A DNA stretch of 64,000 nucleotides. It comes from Manduca sexta. Lineage: Eukaryota; Arthropoda; Insecta; Lepidoptera; Sphingidae. This document shows, one piece after another, positions 10,628 through 20,340 of the stretch (its first letter is position 1; each line of letters begins with the position of its first letter). The position numbers and the translations under genes are program-made. The stretch spans positions 3,160,600 through 3,224,599 of the forward strand of contig NC_051115.1 in NCBI RefSeq assembly GCF_014839805.1. Reading direction: 5' to 3'. Below the pieces are notes generated by a model. It was not told where the DNA came from. It ran no database searches and saw only the letters and a program-made list of their open reading frames with translations.

Positions 10628-13600
10628 GTTCGACGACTAACGAGTCGACTGGACACGAGGACAGACTCGCTGTAGGATGCTCAGTGTACAGCGCGAGACG
10701 GAGAGTAGGCGCTACACGCGTCGACTCGCTGTGGACACGAGAGCCGACGGACTCGCTGTTGGATGCTCAGTGTACAGCGCGAGACAGAGAGTAGGCGCTA
10801 CACGCGTCGACTCGCTGTGGACACGAGAGCCGACGAACTCGCTGTAGGATGCTCAGTGTACAGCGCGAGACAGAGAGTAGGCGCTACACGCGTCGACTCG
10901 CTGTGGACACGAGAGCCGACGGACTCGCTGTAGGATGCTCAGTGTACAGCGCGAGACAGAGAGTAGGCGCTACACGCGTCGACTCGCTGTGGACACGAGA
11001 GTCGACGGACTCGCTGTAGGATGCTCAGTGTACAGCGCGAGACGGAGAGTAGGCGCTACACGCGTCGACTCGCTGTGGACACGAGAGCCGACGGACTCGC
11101 TGTAGGATGCTCAGTGTACAGCGCGAGACAGAGAGTAGGCGCTACACGCGTCGACTCGCTGTGGACACGAGAGTCGACGGACTCGCTGTAGGATGCTCAG
11201 TGTACAGCGCGAGACAGAGAGTAGGCGCTACACGCGTCGACTCGCTGTGGACACGAGAGCCGACGGACTCGCTGTAGGATGCTCAGTGTACAGCGCGAGA
11301 CGGAGAGTAGGCGCTACACGCGTCGACTCGCTGTGGACACGAGAGTCGACGGACTCGCTGTAGGATGCTCAGTGTACAGCGCGAGACAGAGAGTAGGCGC
11401 TACACGCGTCGACTCGCTGTGGACACGAGAGCCGACGGACTCGCTGTAGGATGCTCAGTGTACAGCGCGAGACGGAGAGTAGGCGCTACACGCGTCGACT
11501 CGCTGTGGACACGAGAGTCGACGGACTCGCTGTAGGATGCTCAGTGTACAGCGCGAGACAGAGAGTAGGCGCTACACGCGTCGACTCGCTGTGGACACGA
11601 GAGCCGACGGACTCGCTGTAGGATGCTCAGTGTACAGCGCGAGACAGAGAGTAGAGCGCTACACGCGTCGACTCGCTGTGGACACGAGAGCCGACGGACT
11701 CGCTGTAGGATGCTCAGTGTACAGCGCGAGACAGAGAGTAGGCGCTACACGCGTCGACTCGCTGTGGACACGAGAGCCGACGGACTCGCTGTAGGATGCT
11801 CAGTGTACAGCGCGAGACAGAGAGTAGGCGCTACACGCGTCGACTCGCTGTGGACACGAGAGCCGACGGACTCGCTGTAGGATGCTCAGTGTACAGCGCG
11901 AGACAGAGAGTAGGCGCTACACGCGTCGACTCGCTGTGGACACGAGAGCCGACTGACTCGCTGTAGGATGCTCAGTGTACAGCGCGAGACAGAGAGTAGG
12001 CGCTACACGCGTCGACTCGCTGTGGACACGAGAGCCGACGGACTCGCTGTAGGATGCTCAGCGTACAGCGCGAGACAGAGAGTAGGCGCTACACGCGTCG
12101 ACTCGCTGTGGACACGAGAGCCGACGGACTCGCTGTAGGATGCTCAGTGTACAGCGCGAGACAGAGAGTAGGCGCTACACGCGTCGACTCGCTGTGGACA
12201 CGAGAGCCGACGGACTCGCTGTAGGATGCTCAGTGTACAGCGCGAGACAGAGAGTAGGCGCTACACGCGTCAACTCGCTGTGGACACGAGAGCCGACGGA
12301 CTCGCTGTAGGATACTCAGTGTACAGCGCGAGACAGAGTGTAGGCGCTACACGCGTCGACTCGCTGTGGACACGAGAGCCGACTGCCTCGCTGTAGGATG
12401 CTCAGTGTACAGCGCGAGACAGAGAGTAGGCGCTACACGCGTCGACTCGCTGTGGACACGAGAGCCGACGGACTCGCTGTAGGATGCTCAGCGTACAGCG
12501 CGAGACAGAGAGTAGGCGCTACACGCGTCGACTCGCTGTGGACACGAGAGCCGACGGACTCGCTGTAGGATGCTCAGTGTACAGCGCGAGACAGAGAGTA
12601 GGCGCTACACGCGTCGACTCGCTGTGGACACGAGAGCCGACGGACTCGCTGTAGGATGCTCAGTGTACAGCGCGAGACGGAGAGTAGGCGCTACACGCGT
12701 CGACTCGCTGTGGACACGAGAGTCGACGGACTCGCTGTAGGATGCTCAGTGTACAGCGCGAGACAGAGAGTAGGCGCTACACGCGTCGACTCGCTGTGGA
12801 CACGAGAGCCGACGGACTCGCTGTAGGATGCTCAGTGTACAGCGCGAGACGGAGAGTAGGCGCTACACGCGTCGACTCGCTGTGGACACGAGAGTCGACG
12901 GACTCGCTGTAGGATGCTCAGTGTACAGCGCGAGACAGAGAGTAGGCGCTACACGCGTCGACTCGCTGTGGACACGAGAGCCGACGGACTCGCTGTAGGA
13001 TGCTCAGTGTACAGCGCGAGACAGAGAGTAGGCGCTACACGCGTCGACTCGCTGTGGACACGAGAGCCGACGGACTCGCTGTAGGATGCTCAGTGTACAG
13101 CGCGAGACAGAGAGTAGGCGCTACACGCGTCGACTCGCTGTGGACACGAGAGCCGACGGACTCGCTGTAGGATGCTCAGTGTACAGCGCGAGACAGAGAG
13201 TAGGCGCTACACGCGTCGACTCGCTGTGGACACGAGAGCCGACGGACTCGCTGTAGGATGCTCAGTGTACAGCGCGAGACAGAGAGTAGGCGCTACACGC
13301 GTCGACTCGCTGTGGACACGAGAGCCGACGGACTCGCTGTAGGATGCTCAGTGTACAGCGCGAGACAGAGAGTAGGCGCTACACGCGTCGACTCGCTGTG
13401 GACACGAGAGCCGACGGACTCGCTGTAGGATGCTCAGTGTACAGCGCGAGACAGAGAGTAGGCGCTACACGCGTCGACTCGCTGTGGACACGAGAGCCGA
13501 CGGACTCGCTGTAGGATGCTCAGTGTACAGCGCGAGACAGAGAGTAGGCGCTACACGCGTCGACTCGCTGTGGACACGAGAGCCGACGGACTCGCTGTAG

Positions 13601-14670
13601 GATACTCAGTGTACAGCGCGAGACAGAGTGTAGGCGCTACACGCGTCGACTCGCTGTGGACACGAGAGCCGACTGCCTCGCTGTAGGATGCTCAGTGTAC
13701 AGCGCGAGACAGAGAGTAGGCGCTACACGCGTCGACTCGCTGTGGACACGAGAGCCGACGGACTCGCTGTAGGATGCTCAGCGTACAGCGCGAGACAGAG
13801 AGTAGGCGCTACACGCGTCGACTCGCTGTGGACACGAGAGCCGACGGACTCGCTGTAGGATGCTCAGTGTACAGCGCGAGACAGAGAGTAGGCGCTACAC
13901 GCGTCGACTCGCTGTGGACACGAGAGCCGACGGACTCGCTGTAGGATGCTCAGTGTACAGCGCGAGACGGAGAGTAGGCGCTACACGCGTCGACTCGCTG
14001 TGGACACGAGAGTCGACGGACTCGCTGTAGGATGCTCAGTGTACAGCGCGAGACAGAGAGTAGGCGCTACACGCGTCGACTCGCTGTGGACACGAGAGCC
14101 GACGGACTCGCTGTAGGATGCTCAGTGTACAGCGCGAGACGGAGAGTAGGCGCTACACGCGTCGACTCGCTGTGGACACGAGAGTCGACGGACTCGCTGT
14201 AGGATGCTCAGTGTACAGCGCGAGACAGAGAGTAGGCGCTACACGCGTCGACTCGCTGTGGACACGAGAGCCGACGGACTCGCTGTAGGATGCTCAGTGT
14301 ACAGCGCGAGACAGAGAGTAGGCGCTACACGCGTCGACTCGCTGTGGACACGAGAGCCGACGGACTCGCTGTAGGATGCTCAGTGTACAGCGCGAGACAG
14401 AGAGTAGGCGCTACACGCGTCGACTCGCTGTGGACACGAGAGCCGACGGACTCGCTGTAGGATGCTCAGTGTACAGCGCGAGACAGAGAGTAGGCGCTAC
14501 ACGCGTCGACTCGCTGTGGACACGAGAGCCGACGGACTCGTCTGTAGGATGCTCAGTGTACAGCGCGAGACAGAGAGTAGGCGCTACACGCGTCGACTCG
14601 CTGTGGACACGAGAGCCGACTGACTCGCTGTAGGATGCTCAGTGTACAGCGCGAGACAGAGAGTAGGCGC
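10628..14670 (+). repeat. Satellite array of 86-bp units (46 complete copies)
   Basis: From 10675 each unit starts GGATGCTCAGTGTACAGCGC and is 86 bp. 46 complete units fill 10675-14632, and the two extra bases are single insertions in units 12 (near 11655) and 45 (near 14541). A diverged partial unit precedes (10628-10674) and a 38-bp partial unit follows. The unit is about 62% GC with 11 CpG. An 11-bp direct repeat (ACTCGCTGT) occurs twice at 27-bp offset inside each unit. Repeat variants: A/G at unit position 26, C/T at position 70, plus rare markers GATACTCAG, CAGCGTACAG and GACTGCCTC. 86 is not a multiple of 3 and two TAGs occur per unit, so no frame exceeds three units: it is non-coding. 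GTCGA-CUCG...CGAG-CGAC can form a stem-loop in RNA. Confidence 0.97.
12310..14632 (+). repeat. 15-unit higher-order duplication within the satellite
   Basis: Units starting at 12310 and 13600 both carry GATACTCAG, GAGTGTAGG and GACTGCCTC. Two units on, 12482 and 13772 both carry CAGCGTACAG. Units 12654/12826 and 13944/14116 both carry the linked G26/T70 variant. The offset is constant at 1290 bp, exactly 15 units. Confidence 0.9.
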
Positions 14671-15061
14671 GGTCAATTTCACTATAGCAACAATACAGTT
14701 AATTTATTATAACTACTTATAACTCAGTTAAATAGTAATGCTCACGCGAGTTAGTCTTATGTTGTGTAACAATAGGTTTATATTAAAGTTTCAAATTAGG
14801 TTGCTTTGTTATATTTAATGTGGGTGGGTAGAGAAGAAACAATCCTACTTATAAACTTGTTTTAGCGTTAAGAAGTGGTTAAGAATTGCTTCAATAGTTG
14901 TCAAAATCACCGGTTCCCAGTTTAAACCTTAAGTGGCAAGATGGCTTGACTTACAGCTGATCGAGTCAATTTGTGTTTTAACTAAGCATAGCTTTGCGAA
15001 TTTTTTATAAGTAAGACTGGAAGAGTTTTAAGCTAGTAAAGGCCTTTTACTGATTAGAGAT
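14671..15061. other. No gene seen; right flank of the satellite
   Basis: AT-rich, no family recognised. ATTAAAG at about 14782 could serve as a weak poly-A signal for a transcript crossing the satellite. Confidence 0.3.
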
Positions 15062-15285
15062 CGCTTAAGGTCCTGGTGGTAGTATATTTTATATCCGCCG
15101 GATAGTGACCGTACGCAAGGTGTTAAAACCCGTAGTGGCCCACGTGTCGCTCCGGGATCAGCCTGTGTATATCCTACAGGCATAATTGTGTCGACTGAGG
15201 GGTAATCTCTCGTCAGTCGACATTCTATTGGACTCCTTATCATCAAGAGCAGAGGGGTCACGTTGCTCTGTACGTAGAAAAGTAA
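15062..15285 (-). repeat. Repeat-C copy
   Basis: On the minus strand: GTCGACTGACGAGAGATTAC, CCTCAGTCGAC, ACACAGGCTGATCCCGGAGC, TTTTAACACCTTGCGTACGG, GCGGATATAAAATATACTAC. A 9-bp inverted repeat GTCGACTGA/TCAGTCGAC encloses the GAGAGATTACC loop. Confidence 0.75.
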
Positions 15286-15624
15286 CAAAGGTTTTTATTC
15301 GGATAAAAATAAAATCATAGGTAACGCATTAGTACGTTCCTCATTGATTAGTAACTGTCCAAAATTAAAGAAATGGATGAACAGAGTATATGAAGATTAC
15401 TTAAAAACACATTGAAGGAAGCTCTTCATCTATTTTACACATTATATAACATCAAACAGTTAGTTTGAAATTCCCTTTGAAGTTTCATTCTTGAATATTT
15501 TATGACGCATCACCGTCAAAGCGAAATTAGCGTGGTACAAAATTCGTGCTAACTAATAAGAATTAATGAGGACTTTATTCTTTGAGAGTAATATGCAGTT
15601 AAGGAATGGAAACCATGTACTGGT
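15286..15624. other. No gene seen
   Basis: AT-rich unassigned sequence without a recognised repeat. Confidence 0.3.
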
Positions 15625-15908
15625 GGTAGGTCTGTCATTTGTGAGAGTCCGTCTGAGTAGGAACCACCGCAGTGTATATTTCTACCACCAACCAGTATGT
15701 CACTGTTGTATTCCGGTTTGAAGGACATTGTCAGTGTAGCTACTGGATATAATAATTAACATCTCATGTCTCAGGACGAGCGCAGTGGAATACTAAACAA
15801 TACTTTATAATTCAAGGTGTTCTTGTTTCTACTGTTTACGGGCGGTTGTATCACTTAATATTAAACGAACAGTAAGCTCGTCTCGTCATTCAAAGCAATA
15901 AAAAAATA
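15625..15908 (+). mobile_element. Repeat-D copy
   Basis: GGTGGTAGGTCTGTCATTTG, then AGTGTATATTTCTACCACC, AACATCTCATGTCTCAGG, and the end CATTCAAAGCAATAAAAAAA. Confidence 0.75.
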
Positions 15909-15934
15909 ATGAAAGATTCAATGGACAATTGATG

Positions 15935-16280
15935 AAAAAAAAGCCCGGATTTTTTTCTGCCTTTCTTCTTCGGGTAGTCATCGCTAAGGTAGCTAGTGAA
16001 AGGTAGGTTAGCTAGGTTAGGGTTTATCGTCCTCACCGGTGAGGATCGCGACTCGTTCCTCCCTTTATTATTAAGATTATATACATCTTTTTATTTCTTC
16101 TTTCCTGCCAGCTCGAGCTTCCTTTGTTTACTTTATAGTCTTTCATTTATTTTATTTGCAATGATAAAATGTCTGTAGTTATATAAGTGACTTTTTAATT
16201 AATAATTAAATATTCTCATGTACCTCGACTTATCATAAGTGCAACTATGCCTACGTGATGTATAAAGCATTTTTTTATTT
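15935..16280 (+). mobile_element. Retro-I 3' end
   Basis: GCCTTTCTTCTTCGGGTAGT, TCCTCACCGGTGAGGATCGC (a perfect CCTCACCGGTGAGG palindrome), TAAGTGCAACTATGCCTACG and ATAAAGCATTTTTTTATTTA at the end. It is the complement of 39640-39960 and part of 3593-3950. Confidence 0.55.
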
Positions 16281-16281
16281 A

Positions 16282-16495
16282 CTAGTTGACCCGACAGACG
16301 TTGTCCCGTCTTAACTATGAATTTGCAGCGTGCATTCTGTCAGTCGCTGACAGTTATTTCAAGCAATCGACAGTTATATAAAATTAATATTATCATTTTA
16401 ATTAATTTTTTCAATTGTTTGAAATAACTGTCAGCGATTGACAGAAAGCGCGTGTGCGTACATAGTTAAGACAGGACGTCTATCGGGTCAGCTAG
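16282..16495. mobile_element. Inverted dimer of two Helitron-E 3' ends
   Basis: The left end CTAGTTGACCCGACAGACG is a Helitron-E 3' terminus on the minus strand. The right end TATCGGGTCAGCTAG is the same terminus on the plus strand. Between them are TCTGTCAGTCGCTGACAG and, inverted, CTGTCAGCGATTGACAGA. Both outer ends are CTAG and there is no TC start. Confidence 0.7.
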
Positions 16496-16565
16496 TTATT
16501 AATAAAGATACAATTAATATTAATAGAATAGTGGTCTAAAATGGAATTATAATTAGTATTTATAG

Positions 16566-16790
16566 TTAATGTCGGCTTCCCTTTTGGAAAACATCATCAT
16601 TCACCACTGGGAGAAGGTCAGGAAACGTTCGCGAGCCCTCATAGGCCTCAATGTGAATTGGCAACCATGAGGTATACAAACTTAACTGTGTGCCTAAAAC
16701 CATGACAGATGTCCTCCCGTGCGGGCGGGTGTTCGATGTGGAGACCGAGCGCACAAGAATTGTCTCGGTAGGGGTTCTATTAGGTTCGAA
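16566..16790 (-). mobile_element. Retro-I 5' region
   Basis: The complement of GTCTCCACATCGAACACCCG through GAGGCCTATGAGGGCTCGCG, as at 20040 and 26840. A SINE-N-like block (GGTTCGAATATCGG, TTTTTCCGTCTTAAAAA) follows at about 16780-16890. Confidence 0.55.
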
Positions 16791-17029
16791 TATCGGAACG
16801 GGACCAAAAATAACTACCGCTAGGTTTTTCCGTCTTAAAAACTATTCTACTTTTTTTTAGCCGGAAAGGCTTCATGTGTAAAGCCGCAGGCAACACCTAG
16901 AGTGTAATAATGATAAAACCAGTCGTATCCCTATTCACCCCATTTTAAACTAAAAGTCCGTTACGTATAGTTTTAACTCCAATATTCACTATTGTTCTGA
17001 ATTATTATTCATTAACTCTTGGTCTCTCG

Positions 17030-17047
17030 TGGCTCGCCGGCGAGCCA
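17030..17047. repeat. 18-bp perfect palindrome
   Basis: TGGCTCGCCGGCGAGCCA reads the same on both strands. It sits just before the long hairpin at 17049. Confidence 0.85.
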
Positions 17048-17048
17048 A

Positions 17049-17137
17049 GACAGCTACATGACATTTGCGTGTGTCACGGGATTATAACCTTATATACTAC
17101 ATAATAAGGTTATTTTTCCGTCACACGCGTAGCTGTC
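17049..17137. repeat. Long imperfect hairpin
   Basis: GACAGCTAC...GTGTGTCACGG...TATAACCTTA pairs with TAAGGTTAT...CCGTCACAC...GTAGCTGTC around a loop TATACTACATAA. It may be the core of an unrecognised MITE or a structured RNA; no terminal duplication was identified. Confidence 0.7.
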
Positions 17138-17392
17138 AATGTTTGGCGGCAAACATTCAGCTACCTGTACATATTTGAAAATAAAATTTTGACAAGTCAT
17201 GACGGGTTAAAAAACAAAAGGCGGCAAAATGGAACTAAAATGCAATCTGTCAAATTTGAAAATCGAACGAGTTTTCGAACAGCGCCATTTTTCTGACAAC
17301 TTATTTGAACATGGCGGCTATCGTGCGCGCTGAATAAAATGCATTTTAAAAATTAAATATATCCACGTCAATGAGGAATCAGTCTATGTATA
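17138..17392. other. Unassigned, ATGGCGG-type motifs
   Basis: GGCGGCAAAATGG and AACATGGCGGC are spaced about 90 bp apart in AT-rich sequence. No gene seen. Confidence 0.25.
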
Positions 17393-17606
17393 ATAATAAT
17401 AATATCAGCCCTGTATTATATACTGTCCCACTGCTGGGCCTCCTCTACTACTGAGAGGGATTAGGCCTTAGTCCACCACGCTGTAGTGCGGATTGGTGGA
17501 CTTCACATACCTTCGAAATTCCTATAGAGAACTTCTCAGATGTGCAGGTTTCCTCACGATGTTTTCCTTCACCGTTAAAGCGAACGATAAATTCACAATA
17601 ATTCTG
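17393..17606 (-). mobile_element. SINE-A copy, head missing
   Basis: (ATT)n tail side at left, body to CACCGTTAAAGCGAACGATA. The tRNA-like head is absent. Confidence 0.8.
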
Positions 17607-17649
17607 AATAAAAATAAAAATTACTCTTTACCACTGCCACAATGTCTGT

Positions 17650-17757
17650 GTGGAATCAGTCTATGTATATCTGATTTAAATTGTGTCGACTAGGGAGGGA
17701 TCATCTCTCAATGGACACTATCTGAATCTTACTTCGCTTGCCGTCAGGTGCATAAGG
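17650..17757 (-). repeat. Repeat-C fragment, diverged
   Basis: On the minus strand: CACCTGACGGCAAGCGAAG, GAGAGATGATCCCTCC, GTCGACACAATTTAAATCAG. Confidence 0.5.
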
Positions 17758-17769
17758 TTCATTTTGCCG

Positions 17770-18235
17770 TTTCTCTCCAGTCGGTCCCTCATTGAGGATC
17801 GTGACTCTCAATTATCATTGTGATATTTCTCCACCAGTTTCGGCTTTTGCCTGATGAAATGCTGTATGAATATAACCATTCAGCGCACTGGAAATCTGGT
17901 TCCATCTTGCGGGGTTTCTCGTGGTCTCTTCCCTTCCAACATTCCAACCATGAGCAGCTTTTCCAGTGGTTCGCGTCTGGCGATATTTTCAAAGTACTTT
18001 AAGGTTTTGTACAAACAGGTCATAAAAAGTCTTTGTCTTCGTCCGAATTGCAGTTGTTTCAGGATGGCCATGTTAATTTGACGTGCTCATTTTGCTGTAC
18101 TCGTATCAAACAAATCTGTTTTCTATTGGCATGGTAATATTTTTATGCACCTGATAGTAATGCCTGCATCAGAGGTTTCCAAGGTATTTTATCACGCCAC
18201 CCTACTGCTTTAGAAATGCCTATGCCCTCTTTGTT
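17770..18235 (-). pseudogene. Decayed C-terminal region of a non-LTR retrotransposon
   Basis: On the minus strand, two frames joined by a frameshift near 17880-17900 give LINE ORF2 C-terminal signatures: KTLKYFENIARRE, then EGKRPRETPQ (the usual form is EGKRPRGR), then WWRNITMIIESHDPQ and a stop. In intact LINEs this order (..LKYFGHIxRR.., ..EGKRxRGRxxxRW.., ..W..HDPQ-stop) is the region after the RT thumb. Upstream, KYLGNL is visible near 18200. Stops and frameshifts make it a dead fragment. Clade not assigned. Confidence 0.65.
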
Positions 18236-18350
18236 TTTTTTGCTTGTTTAAACCGGACATACAGAGGCTGATCCCAGCACACTTACGTCAATCAGGACAC
18301 CTACTTCGGCATATCCATCCCGTGATGCAATAGGGGCGAGTCTATCGCCA

Positions 18351-18664
18351 TTATTAATATCAGCCCTGTATTATATACTGTCTCACTGCTGCACGGGCCT
18401 CTTCTACTGAGAGGGATTAGGCCTTAGTCCACCACGCTGTAGTGCGGATTGGTAGACTTCAAACACCCTCAAAATTCCTATAGGGAACTTCTCAGATGTG
18501 CAGGTTTTCTCACGATGTTTTCCTTCACCGTTAAAGCAAGCGTTAATTCACAAAGAATACACACATGGATTTTAGAAAAGTCAGAGTTGTGTTTGGGTTC
18601 CAAACCTGCGGACATTCGTCTCAGTAGTCCATTCTACTCCCAACTAGACTATCGCTGCTTCTTT
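18351..18664 (-). mobile_element. SINE-A copy
   Basis: Full order from ATATCAGCCCTGTATTATAT to the complement of GCGATAGTCTAGTTGGG. To its left is a SINE-B fragment (CGTGATGCAATAGGGGCGAG, 18320-18349, minus). Confidence 0.85.
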
Positions 18665-18724
18665 TATCGCTATATCGTGCACAAATTGAAGACTCCAGGC
18701 AGAAACCATTATCTTCTCAAATAA

Positions 18725-19297
18725 AAGTATTTTGCGGTTTTTATAATTTCTTCCGACGTTTCGAAAAATGCTTTTGTAGTCACGGGACTTTATCTTCTGT
18801 TTCAAATTGCCTCATCATTGTCAGTCGCAACTATTATACCGGCCAGTTTCGAGCCAATAACAAGACAAAATTTTAAGGCTATTCCGCCGCCGCAAGATCA
18901 AAGGGCGGCGCGCACAAAGGCGTCGGCAACTTCAAACAAAATTTACCTAAGCGAAGAAATTTCAACTAAAGGGCTGAAAGTTATCAAGAGTAATTATTTA
19001 TCGTGGGGTTATTTGAGGTAACCATCAAGTTATAAGTTGTCAACGCAATATATTCAGAAAGGGTAAGTTTTGACTGACATTGACTCTTTTCGTTCCTTGC
19101 ACGTAGTGGACCTTCGGGGAAGTCTACCCGACAACCGCTCAGGGCCTCGCGCTTGTTGAGCTCCCTGCAATGTCTTGGAGCACCATTTTTACCATCTCAC
19201 CGACCTGTTTAAGCGGGGGAACTATTTTTTCAGCCCGGGGTCTCGCTTTGTTTTTGCTTTCCTCTGGGGCCTCGCGTTGTTAAGGGCTGCTCATTGA
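18725..19297. other. RT-J fragment and unassigned sequence
   Basis: 18725-18785 carries the GACGTTTCGAAAA/GTCACGGGAC block. A 67-codon frame at 18818-19021 has no recognisable domain. 19080-19290 is GC-richer (CGCTCAGGGCCTCGCGC) and unassigned. Confidence 0.3.
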
Positions 19298-19395
19298 CTA
19301 TGTATATCCGGTTTTGAACACGTCCTTGTGTCGATTGACAGATGATCTTTCGTCAATTAAAACTCTATCTAGCCATTTAACATTAGCAGTGCAGA
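19298..19395 (-). repeat. Repeat-C fragment, diverged
   Basis: On the minus strand: TTGACGAAAGATCATC, GTCAATCGACACAAGG, CCGGATATACATAG. Confidence 0.45.
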
Positions 19396-19544
19396 AGGGG
19401 CGAGGGTTGAAATATTTCATAAGGTAATCCGAGGGAAAAGAATTGCCTTAGTTAACACATGGGGAATAACAATTTAACGGAAAATAAAAACTAAGATAAA
19501 CATAAATAAACTTAAAAGAGATGCCGGTAGGAATCGGGTTATAT

Positions 19545-19760
19545 ATTGAAAAAGCAATACCAGAGTTTCTTGCCAATGAAAAGAGCAACACCAGAGTTTC
19601 TTGCCAATGAAAAGAGCAACATCAGAGTTTCTTGCCCGTTCTTCTCTGGTGAAAACTGCTTTCCGAACTGGTGGTAGAGTTAATATTGACGGAATCTAAA
19701 TAATGTATAACATTTTACAGATTCAAATAAATCATTTCATTTCATTTCCTTTCATTTCAT
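19545..19760 (+). mobile_element. 3' end of a CR1-like LINE with internal triplication
   Basis: CAGAGTTTCTTGCC occurs three times, about 33 bp apart, then GTTCTTCTCTGGTG, CTGCTTTCCGAACTGGTGG, AATAAATCATTTCATTTC and a (TTTCA)n tail. The tail and motif order match widespread lepidopteran LINE 3' ends. No ORF remains. Confidence 0.6.
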
Positions 19761-19848
19761 ATGGACGCTTCGCTCCTGCAGTGATAATAACTATAATACT
19801 TGAAAGGAAACTTCAAATACGGTTTTACCATGTGTATTTTATTAGATA

Positions 19849-19997
19849 CTAGCTGACCCGACAGTCGTTGTCCCGTCTTAACTATGAATTTGCAGCGCAT
19901 TCTGTCAATCGCTGACAGTTATTTCAAACAATTCACAGTTATATAAAATTAATATTTTCGTTAAGTTTTCTTAAATCTTCTAATTTTGTCTGCCCAA
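19849..19997 (-). mobile_element. Helitron-E 3' part
   Basis: CTAGCTGACCCGACAGTCGT on the left is the minus-strand CTAG end. The 5' half is missing. Confidence 0.65.
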
Positions 19998-19999
19998 CT

Positions 20000-20340
20000 C
20001 TTCAGGTATCACCCGAGACAATTCTTGTGCGTTCGGTCTCCACACCAAATGCATGCACGGGGGACATTTGTCACGGCCCTAGGCACACAGTTAAGTGTAT
20101 ATCCCATGGTTGTAACACATTGAGGATTATGAGGGCTCGCGAACATTTCCTGGCCTTCCCTCCTCCCATCTTAAGAGGGTTCCTTCCTTCCCCCACACTT
20201 CTTTGGCCAGATATCATCTTCTAACTTTCCTGTAGGGTCCTACAGTTGCTAAGCCGGGGGATTCCAGAACCCCATTCACAGGATTCCCCTGATGACTGCA
20301 GGGTCCCTAACAAACAAAAGGCTGGTAGGTTAGTTAGGTT
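20000..20340 (+). mobile_element. Retro-I fragment
   Basis: CAATTCTTGTGCGTTCGGTC, CACGGGGGACATTTGTCACG, GGCACACAGTTAAGTGTAT, TGAGGGCTCGCGAACATTTC, CT-rich segment, GTCCTACAGTTGCTAAGCCG, GATGACTGCAGGGTCCC. Short AGGTTAGTTAGGTT at the end. Confidence 0.6.

Noticed and set aside
10492..10794. 100-codon frame entering the satellite
   Set aside because: It needs a GTG start or the ATG at 10570 and takes over half of its residues from non-coding satellite. Kept only as part of the promoter finding.
11537..11880. 85-codon open frames in the satellite
   Set aside because: They are exactly three 86-bp units long because the unit length shifts frame; every frame meets TAG within three units. Not protein genes.
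10628..14670. CRISPR array
   Set aside because: There are no variable spacers; the whole 86 bp repeats, and the context is eukaryotic.
18818..19021. 67-codon frame
   Set aside because: Short, no domain and no supporting splice or promoter signals.
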